10,497 nucleotides of DNA. Source: JAUWTJ01 sp965603015. Its GTDB lineage: Bacteria > Pseudomonadota > Alphaproteobacteria > M2410. A program made the position numbers and the translations under genes. Of the stretch, positions 1-5,403 are shown in pieces (the stretch's first letter is position 1; each line of letters starts with the position of its first letter). The notes beneath the pieces were generated by a model that ran no database searches, had not been told where the DNA came from, and saw only the letters and a program-made list of their open reading frames with translations. The stretch lies in the NCBI GenBank assembly GCA_965603015.1, contig CBFDBJ010000102.1, positions 1-10,497 of the forward strand, given 5' to 3'.

Positions 1-499
1 CTCTTCAACAATCTCGAATTTGTACTTGTGAGCGTTGGCCCAGCGCGAATACATGCGAAACAGCATGTTGGCCCAGTCCTGACTTTCAGTACCGCCGGCC
101 CCCGCATGAACCTCGAGGAATGCATTGTTCGCATCAGCTTCGCCGGAAAGGAGGGTTTCAAGCTGCCGCTTGCTTGCCTCGGTATGGATGTCCCGAAGCT
201 GTTCTTCTGCCTCGGTGACAACATCCACCTCACCTTCCGCCTCACCCAACTCTATAAGATCGACCGCGTCGGCAAGGCCGCCGCTCAGTGACTTATAGGC
301 AGACATCTGGTCATCCAGACGAGTGCGTTCCTGCATGATGGCTTGCGCCTCGGAGGGATTGTCCCACAGGCTCGGGTCTTCAACCCTTGCATTCAACTCG
401 TCGAGACGTCGCTGGGCAGTATCCCAGTCAAAGATGCCTCCTCAGCAGTTCCAACGACTGCTTGATTTCATCGACAAGGGTTTGGCTTTCGGCGCGCAT
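1..499 (-). CDS. prfB: Peptide chain release factor 2 (RF2), 5' part, with programmed +1 frameshift
   Basis: RF2 recognises UGA and UAA stop codons on the ribosome and triggers peptide release. Translation starts at ATG 499-497, with GAGG at 506-509 as a ribosome-binding site six bases upstream. Frame zero gives 23 codons, ending ...LLRRHL, and then an in-frame TGA at 430-428. Skipping one base there (T at 430) continues with DWDTAQRRLDELNAR, and the reading frame stays open to the window edge, for 166 residues in all. Residues 24-125 form the helical N-terminal domain. GAGGTESQDWANMLFRMY, starting at residue 133, opens the conserved core. The stop-recognition loop and the GGQ catalytic motif lie beyond position 1. 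The gene follows mrcA on the same strand after a 146-bp gap. That gap holds a possible mrcA terminator and a weak promoter-like pair (TTTACT 586-591, TAGTTT 563-568, 17-bp spacer), so prfB may have its own promoter. The identity is secure; the 3' end is not visible. Confidence 0.96.
427..442 (-). promoter_or_regulatory. prfB: prfB programmed +1 frameshift signal
   Basis: Read on the minus strand the site is AGGAGG (442-437), CAT, CTT (433-431), TGA (430-428), C. This is the classic RF2 autoregulatory arrangement: an internal Shine-Dalgarno-like sequence three bases upstream of the slippery CTT codon, followed by UGA in a weak C context. When RF2 is scarce, the ribosome pauses at UGA and slips +1 from CUU to UUU, which lets full-length RF2 be made. 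Spacing and order match the well-studied E. coli site (AGGGGG TAT CTT TGA C). The downstream frame encodes RF2 immediately (DWDTAQ), so this is not a sequencing error. Confidence 0.95.
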
Positions 500-600
500 A
501 AGGGGCCTCGTTATGGATTGGGTAAGTGGTCGATGCGGGACATCACATCCTGATTTCGGGGCAAACTAGAGTGCTTCGTCGGGCGAGTAAAGCCTGCGCT

Positions 601-626
601 AAAAACCTCGGCGTTCATAAAGCCGA
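601..626 (-). terminator. Possible intrinsic terminator after mrcA
   Basis: On the minus strand, 20 bases past the mrcA stop, a TCGGC/GCCGA stem (626-622 with 612-608) closes a nine-base loop. It is followed by GG and then five T residues (605-601). The stem is only five pairs, so the terminator would be weak. If it works, it would separate mrcA from prfB. Confidence 0.35.
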
Positions 627-645
627 CAGGGTCAATCCCGCAGGG

Positions 646-3225
646 TCAGTAAAGCCCGCCGGTCCCACCTTCAAGTTCGGTAGAACCCTCACCTGGAACC
701 GAGAGGTGTCCGCCGCCGATAACCTCCGGCGCCTCATTGGTTGGCTCTGTTCCCGGTTTGAAAGCTTCCAGAATAACGGCCCTGTCACCAGAGCGCGCGA
801 GCAGACCCGTATTGCGGTTAATGCGCACGAGCCGAATACCTTCCGGCGTTCGGAATGGCACGGCAGGCTGATCACCAATAGCCGCCTGCATAAAGTCCCT
901 GACCACCGGCGCGGCAACACCGCCGCCGGTTGCGCTACGCCCCATCGGTTTGGGGCTATCAAACCCGATAAAGACACCCACAGCCAGGTCAGCAGAAAAG
1001 CCGACAAACCAGGCGTCCTTTTGATCGTTCGTTGTTCCTGTCTTGCCACCGATCGGCTTGCCGACAGTGCGGATCGTGCGGCCAGTTCCACGCAGGACCA
1101 CGCCCTCCAACATTGATACCACTTGATAGGCCGTACGGGGATCGATCACCTGGGCCCGGTCATCGGTCAGGAACGGCTCAGCCTGTCCCTCCCAAATCTC
1201 GACATTGCAGTCTTCGCAGTCTCTTTGATCATGACGATAGATCGTCTTGCCATTGCGATCCTGAATACGGTCAATAAGCGTTGGTGTAATTTTTTTACCA
1301 CCATTGACAAGCTCGGCATAGGCCGTCGTCATCTTATAGAGTGTTGTTTCGCCTGCCCCCAATGCCATGGAGAGGACTGGTTGCATGTGATCATCAATTC
1401 CGAAGACCCGGGCGTTCTCTACAATTGGCTCCATACCAATTTCCTGCGCAAGTCTCACCGTCATAACATTTTTGGACTTTTCAATTCCCAGTCGAAGCGT
1501 CGAGGGACCGTTGAAGCTCTGCCCGTAGTTGCTTGGTTTCCACCAGCCCTGGTTTGCCCCCTGGTCAATAACGAAAGGCGCATCAAGTACCAGACTTGAT
1601 GGCGTATAGCCTCTATCGAGAGCCGCGGCGTAAACAAAGGGTTTGAAGGAGGAGCCAGGCTGGCGCGCGGCCTGCGTCGCTCGATTAAATTCGGAAAGCT
1701 CAAAACTGAAGCCACCTGACATGGCAAGAACACGTCCCGTATGCGGATCAATGGCAACGATGGCACCGTTGACATCAGGGATCTGCCGCAGGGCATAATG
1801 TGACAGCTGCGGCGTCATATCCACGTCTTCCTCGAAGCGGGTCTCCTCGACGAGGACAGGCGGTAACGCCTCGTCAGGATTGGCGTATTCGACAACCTCA
1901 GCCAGGTCCGGATCAAGAACAAACTCGTCCGGCTCCGGGGCAACGGGGACTTCATAGATTGGCTCGACCATAATCACGTCACCGCGCTTCAGAACGTCAA
2001 AGGTCGCGACGACTTTGGTACTTGAGAGCCTCTGCCCTTCGAGCCAGGGCCGGGCCCAGTCCATGGCCTTCAGCGGAATAATATTGTTCGGCGTGCCGTC
2101 ACGAAAAGCAATGATCGCTGTTTCATCAAGCGCTTCCAGAACAATCGCGGGTTTCCATGGCGCTTGATCCGCCGGTAACTTCAGCTCCCTGAACTGCTCC
2201 ATCCAGTCCTTGCCATCAACATTTTCTTCATCCAGAGCAATGATCGACACAGGCCCCCGCCAACCATGTTTTTGATCATAGGCAATAAGCCCGTCGCGCA
2301 ACGCTTTGACGGCATAGGACTGCAAAGTAGTGTCAATAGTTGTGCGAACAGAAAGACCGCCGTCATAGAGGCTCTTTTCACCGTAAATGTCATAGACCCG
2401 GCGACGCACCTGCTCGACGAAATACTCAACTTCCGCAGTCTGGGCGCCGCGCCGTCGTGGCGTGACCTCAAGCGGCTCAGCTTGCGCCTCCACCATCTCC
2501 TGTGCTGTGATGTACCCATTGACGGCCATGCGCTCTATCACCCAGTTGCGGCGGGCGATCGCACGATCCGTCTGACGTATCGGATGATAATTGCTTGGCG
2601 CTTTGGGAACCGCGGCAAGGTAGGCCATCTGGGAAATCGTCAAATCATCCACTGACTTGTTGAAATAGTTCAGCGCAGCCGCCGCGACGCCGTAGGATCC
2701 AAAGCCAAGATAAATTTCGTTTAGATAAAGCTCGAGAATTTCTTCCTTCTCAAAAGCCTTTTCTATACGGAAGGCCAAAAGCGCTTCCTTGACCTTGCGA
2801 TCGAGTTTTTGATCTGACGTCAGAAGGAAATTCTTGGCAACTTGCTGTGTAATTGTCGAGGCGCCTTCAAGACGCCGGTCATTCATGTAATTGCCCACAT
2901 TGGCAATGGCGGCACGAAGCACGCCCTTGAAGTCGACACCGCCATGAGTGTAAAAATTCTTGTCCTCGGCCGAAAGAAAGGCCTGTTTCAAGTTTGGCGG
3001 GATGGCTTCATGCGGCACATAGATACGGCGCTCTCTGGCAAATTCCGCAATCAGACTTCCGTCGCCGGCGTGGACCCGCGTTGTTACTGACGGTTCATAC
3101 TCTGCAAGAACCTCATAGTCCGGCAGATTGCGCGCCAATCCGCCAACATAGATGGCTACATAGACACAGACCGCCACAGTGACAATCATTGCAGCGCCAA
3201 ACATCCAGGCAAGTATTCTCAACAT
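646..3225 (-). CDS. mrcA: Bifunctional penicillin-binding protein 1A (class A PBP)
   Basis: Class A PBP of the inner membrane that polymerises lipid II glycan strands (glycosyltransferase) and cross-links stem peptides (transpeptidase) in the periplasm. With the ATG at 3225 it is 859 residues, normal for Gram-negative PBP1A. A single N-terminal membrane anchor occupies about residues 5-28. The GT51 domain (about 45-225) shows SAEDKNFYTHGG with catalytic Glu87, the GASTITQQVAKNF motif, and ILELYLNE near 163-170. An OB-like insert lies at about 310-430. The transpeptidase domain (about 480-770) has all three penicillin-binding motifs: S525-S-F-K, S584-K-N and K728-T-G-T. The tail is Gly/Glu-rich. 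A CxxC pair at Cys670/Cys673 sits in the transpeptidase domain. amiC lies 179 bp upstream on the same strand, so the two may be co-transcribed. I saw no convincing promoter in that gap. Identity is very secure. Confidence 0.96.
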   Translation of the reverse strand: MLRILAWMFGAAMIVTVAVCVYVAIYVGGLARNLPDYEVLAEYEPSVTTRVHAGDGSLIAEFARERRIYVPHEAIPPNLKQAFLSAEDKNFYTHGGVDFKGVLRAAIANVGNYMNDRRLEGASTITQQVAKNFLLTSDQKLDRKVKEALLAFRIEKAFEKEEILELYLNEIYLGFGSYGVAAAALNYFNKSVDDLTISQMAYLAAVPKAPSNYHPIRQTDRAIARRNWVIERMAVNGYITAQEMVEAQAEPLEVTPRRRGAQTAEVEYFVEQVRRRVYDIYGEKSLYDGGLSVRTTIDTTLQSYAVKALRDGLIAYDQKHGWRGPVSIIALDEENVDGKDWMEQFRELKLPADQAPWKPAIVLEALDETAIIAFRDGTPNNIIPLKAMDWARPWLEGQRLSSTKVVATFDVLKRGDVIMVEPIYEVPVAPEPDEFVLDPDLAEVVEYANPDEALPPVLVEETRFEEDVDMTPQLSHYALRQIPDVNGAIVAIDPHTGRVLAMSGGFSFELSEFNRATQAARQPGSSFKPFVYAAALDRGYTPSSLVLDAPFVIDQGANQGWWKPSNYGQSFNGPSTLRLGIEKSKNVMTVRLAQEIGMEPIVENARVFGIDDHMQPVLSMALGAGETTLYKMTTAYAELVNGGKKITPTLIDRIQDRNGKTIYRHDQRDCEDCNVEIWEGQAEPFLTDDRAQVIDPRTAYQVVSMLEGVVLRGTGRTIRTVGKPIGGKTGTTNDQKDAWFVGFSADLAVGVFIGFDSPKPMGRSATGGGVAAPVVRDFMQAAIGDQPAVPFRTPEGIRLVRINRNTGLLARSGDRAVILEAFKPGTEPTNEAPEVIGGGHLSVPGEGSTELEGGTGGLY

Positions 3226-3230
3226 CCAGA

Positions 3231-3239
3231 CTTTCCCCC
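3231..3239 (-). promoter_or_regulatory. mrcA: Ribosome-binding site that fixes the mrcA start
   Basis: GGGGGAAAG on the minus strand lies just upstream of ATG 3225-3223, with nine bases between GGGGG and the ATG. An in-frame TTG at 3243-3241 would add six residues (MRGKVW), but AT-rich sequence without a purine-rich Shine-Dalgarno precedes it. It would also place the ribosome-binding site inside the gene. The ATG leaves a short N-terminus directly before the membrane anchor, as is usual for PBP1A. Confidence 0.6.
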
Positions 3240-3404
3240 GCAATTTAGCGGTTAACTATTTACCACATCCTGAACCAAAGCCACCTAAGAAATTGTGACG
3301 TTTCAAAGGTTTATAACCGCATGTTCACACGAGAAATACGACTTAACGAAGGCAACTTTCAGGCAATTTATCAATATATGGAAGGGGTTAACAGATCCGC
3401 GCGC

Positions 3405-4655
3405 CTAATGAACCCACGCCTGACTCATTTCACCATTCTCTGTTGCCTTGAAGTAGGCGTCCACAGAGGTGGAAATAGAACGTGCAACACGCTTTTGCCA
3501 ATTTGCGGATCTGAGATTCTGCTCATCCTGGCTGTTCGACATAAAGCCAAGCTCTATCAAAACAGATGGAACATCCGGGGCCTTGAGGACAACAAGGCCG
3601 GCATACCGATGGGTATTGCGCAGAAGTTTGGTCTCTTTGCTCAGCTCGGGCATCAACAGTTCGGTAAAATGCGCCGATCTGTTCTTCGCTTCGCGCTGGG
3701 ACAGCTCAATCAGAATTTGTGAAATTTCCGATGAAACCTCGGAGGTATTCACTCCGGCAATGATATCCGCCCGGTTTTCCTTACTCGCCAGCGCCTCAGC
3801 TTCCTTGTCCGAGGCGACCTCGGAGAGTGTATAAACTGATGCCCCCCGGACGGTTCGATCCCTGATGGCGTCCGCATGCAGCGAAATAAACAAATCGGCC
3901 CTCGCCTTTCTGGCAATTGCGACGCGATCGCCGAGAGCATAAAAAATATCTCTGTCCCTTATCATGACCACATCATAGCGCCCTGTTGAGACCAGTTGAT
4001 CTCTCAACTTTCTGGCAACCGCTAGCGAAACCGCCTTTTCCTGCAGTCCGCTCTTGCCAATTGTCCCCGGGTCAATGCCGCCATGGCCGGCATCAATAGC
4101 CACCACATAGCGCCCTTTTTTTCTTTCATTGCCAGTTTCGCGAAGGGGAATACTGGTGTCACGACGACCTGGTCCCGCCGACTCTTTGGGCCATCCGGCA
4201 CGGCTGAGGAATTCATCCCTGGAAACAGACTTCAAATCCAGCACCAGACGGTGCCCTTTGCCATTGGCTGGTTTGAGATTAAAAATGCGCCCAACCTCGG
4301 CCGGTCCACTCATATCGAGAACGATGCGTGAATTCCCGGGCCTGAATAGCCCGTAGCGATAGCCTCTGACGAGCCCCTTGCCGTCCTGGCCTGCATTTTC
4401 ATCCGTGTTCCAGTCCGCTTCGGGGAGATCAATGACCACGCGGTAGGGGTCTGCCAATACGAAGACCCGCGGGCTGACGTCTCGACTCATATCAAGAACA
4501 AACCGGGTGTAATCTTCATGATTACCCAGCCTGATGGAGGCAACCTCGAGATCTGCGCCTGATGCACCCGTGGCACAGACACCGCAAAGTACTCCCGCAA
4601 CTGTCATTATGGCTGGAAAACCTGCCAATCTCTTGTTCTTCAACCACTCAAACAT
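3405..4655 (-). CDS. amiC: N-acetylmuramoyl-L-alanine amidase, AMIN plus Amidase_3 (AmiC type)
   Basis: Periplasmic zinc amidase that cuts between N-acetylmuramic acid and the first alanine of the stem peptide, needed for septal wall splitting. The 416 residues start with a signal peptide (basic MFEWLKNKR, a hydrophobic stretch, then ASGA around residues 31-34). An AMIN domain (about 35-145) probably targets the enzyme to septal peptidoglycan. A linker rich in charged residues (about 146-180) leads to the Amidase_3 domain (about 183-405). Zinc ligands and catalytic residues are visible: His191 in DAGHGG, Glu206 in LQEKAVS, His260 in SLHAD, and Glu368 in LIELGF. The stretch at about 270-345 matches the position of the autoinhibitory helix of AmiA/B/C amidases, which EnvC/NlpD-type LytM activators release. 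The start is ATG 4655; only a weak GGA precedes it. It is the first gene of the minus-strand group and is divergent from rne. The family is certain; the letter C is by convention. Confidence 0.94.
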   Translation of the reverse strand: MFEWLKNKRLAGFPAIMTVAGVLCGVCATGASGADLEVASIRLGNHEDYTRFVLDMSRDVSPRVFVLADPYRVVIDLPEADWNTDENAGQDGKGLVRGYRYGLFRPGNSRIVLDMSGPAEVGRIFNLKPANGKGHRLVLDLKSVSRDEFLSRAGWPKESAGPGRRDTSIPLRETGNERKKGRYVVAIDAGHGGIDPGTIGKSGLQEKAVSLAVARKLRDQLVSTGRYDVVMIRDRDIFYALGDRVAIARKARADLFISLHADAIRDRTVRGASVYTLSEVASDKEAEALASKENRADIIAGVNTSEVSSEISQILIELSQREAKNRSAHFTELLMPELSKETKLLRNTHRYAGLVVLKAPDVPSVLIELGFMSNSQDEQNLRSANWQKRVARSISTSVDAYFKATENGEMSQAWVH

Positions 4656-4688
4656 GCTACAGATCCATAAACTTGGCTAAAGCTGCTT

Positions 4689-4760
4689 TGCACCGGTGCA
4701 TAGCCCGGTTTTCCTGACAGTCAAATACAATCTGGCACAATCTGACAGGATAAAACCGGC
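4689..4760. repeat. Operator-like cluster of symmetrical and tandem repeats upstream of amiC
   Basis: Three structures overlap here. (1) A perfect 12-bp palindrome, TGCACCGGTGCA, at 4689-4700. (2) An inverted repeat pairing CCGGTTTTCCTG (4705-4716) with CAGG-AT-AAAACCGG (4746-4759): twelve pairs with a two-base bulge and a 29-base centre. (3) Two tandem copies of ACAATCTG at 4727-4734 and 4737-4744, exactly ten bases apart, one DNA helical turn. CTGACAG also recurs at 4714-4720 and 4742-4748. No T-run follows either arm of the large inverted repeat, so it is not an intrinsic terminator. The placement over the likely amiC promoter suggests binding of one or more regulators. The regulator cannot be identified from the sequence. 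Confidence 0.5.
4697..4724 (-). promoter_or_regulatory. Candidate sigma-70 promoter of amiC
   Basis: Minus strand: TTGACT (4724-4719), 16-bp spacer, TATGCA (4702-4697). The start of transcription would fall near 4690, giving a leader of about 35 bases before the amiC ATG. The -35 box matches consensus at five of six positions; the -10 box matches at T1, A2 and T3 only. The perfect palindrome at 4689-4700 overlaps the -10 box and the expected start. The ten-base-period ACAATCTG repeats sit just upstream of the -35 box. Confidence 0.38.
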
Positions 4761-4807
4761 GAAAACAACTTCATAATACTGGTCCTATTCGGTTTATATT
4801 TCGTTAG

Positions 4808-4822
4808 TTAACGACAGCTTAA
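4808..4822. promoter_or_regulatory. CtrA-type binding box (TTAA-N7-TTAA)
   Basis: TTAA (4808-4811), CGACAGC (seven bases), TTAA (4819-4822), then C. This matches the core consensus TTAA-N7-TTAAC of CtrA, the cell-cycle response regulator of alphaproteobacteria. It lies between the divergent starts of amiC and rne, about 85 bp upstream of the candidate amiC -35 box. With equal base frequencies a perfect eight-base match in 748 bp would be expected about once in a hundred such regions. I cannot tell which gene it would control. Confidence 0.45.
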
Positions 4823-4962
4823 CCAGGGCGTGTGCAAGCTGTCCTGGCTGGTTTGATTTCCGGTACAAATGCTCGGGACCTGCGAGAACCTATTAATATC
4901 CTTGCTAATGTCCTCGGGATCGGACTACAAATCAGGTATTGCCTGTTGTGCTTTTGCAGACA

Positions 4963-4991
4963 TTGACCTCACCGGAGGTTGTTATTACCTT
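4963..4991 (+). promoter_or_regulatory. Weak candidate promoter for rne
   Basis: TTGACC (4963-4968), 17-bp spacer, TACCTT (4986-4991). The -35 box is good; the -10 box keeps only T1, A2 and T6. An ACCTC/GAGGT inverted repeat (4966-4979) overlaps the -35 box and spacer. If real, the rne transcript would carry a leader of about 400 bases. This is the best pair I found on this strand, but it is not strong. Confidence 0.2.
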
Positions 4992-5228
4992 GCACGAACA
5001 GCAGACAAGAACGACATGAACTGCAGGAATGTCCTGCCCTGTGTGCCAGATCGAAGACACACAACAGAATTTGCCTCAGGCCCCTCGGAGCTTCTCTCGG
5101 AAGATTTGCACCGGGTTGTCATACGGCACTTAAACCCGTCTCAGGAGAACCTAACCCAAGGTTTCCCGAGATATTTGTAATAAACAAGGAAGGCCTGTAC
5201 CGAATCCATGACACGTGCTGCGTATAAC

Positions 5229-5362
5229 CCGAAGATTTTTTCGGAACTGACCGCGCCTGAAGGGGCTCGCGGCCGCGCACGTTTTATTCGCGTTGGATTC
5301 ATTGCCTTCCAATCATCTGGCGGCTCGGACCTGATTAACATCGCACAGCCTTTGGGCTTGCG
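5229..5362 (+). promoter_or_regulatory. Structured leader upstream of rne
   Basis: Three possible stem-loops precede the rne start on the transcript side: CCGAA/TTCGG with a U-rich loop (5229-5244); CCGCG/CGCGG (5251-5272), next to the GC palindrome GCGGCCGC (5269-5276); and the strongest, CGCA-c-AGCC, loop TTTG, GGCT-TGCG (5342-5362), eight pairs with one bulged C, about 40 bases before the ATG. None is followed by a T-run. In E. coli, RNase E controls its own mRNA through stem-loops in the rne 5' leader, so a similar autoregulatory element is plausible here. This is inference from position and folding alone; I see no match to the E. coli element. Confidence 0.35.
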
Positions 5363-5403
5363 GTGCGAAAGAGTGCCGATTGGTCGCCGAGGAGACTATT
5401 TAG

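Larger units (their letters stand above)
4656..5403. other. Divergent amiC/rne intergenic region, no credible gene
   Basis: This 748-bp stretch separates the divergent starts of amiC and rne. Open frames in it (for example 4869-5180 plus and 5141-5341 minus) have no family-like sequence and mutually overlap, so I read it as regulatory DNA plus a long rne leader. The amiC-proximal third carries a candidate promoter, symmetrical repeats and a CtrA-type box. A 7-bp inverted repeat, ACAGCTT/AAGCTGT (4814-4820 with 4836-4842), overlaps that box. The rne-proximal half holds several short stem-loops and two GANTC sites (5202-5206 and 5296-5300), the recognition sequence of the alphaproteobacterial cell-cycle methylase CcrM. 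I see nothing I can name between about 4995 and 5200 beyond a CGGGTT/AACCCG inverted repeat (5112-5117 with 5133-5138). Confidence 0.7.

Noticed and set aside
428..430. Premature stop making prfB a pseudogene
   Set aside because: The surrounding AGGAGG, CTT TGA C arrangement is the known programmed frameshift signal, and RF2 continues without loss in the +1 frame.
526..1116. Long plus-strand open frame antisense to mrcA
   Set aside because: It lies inside the securely identified mrcA gene on the other strand, and its translation has no family-like sequence. Other frames at 615-1091, 1123-1599 and 2266-2655 are rejected for the same reason.
4705..4759. Inverted repeat read as an intrinsic terminator or small RNA
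   Set aside because: A 29-base loop and no T-run on either strand; its position over the amiC promoter fits a DNA-level operator better.
4869..5180. Plus-strand open frame of 103 codons in the amiC/rne gap
   Set aside because: No clear ribosome-binding site, no domain-like pattern, and it overlaps another frame (4979-5227). Better read as untranslated leader or regulatory DNA.
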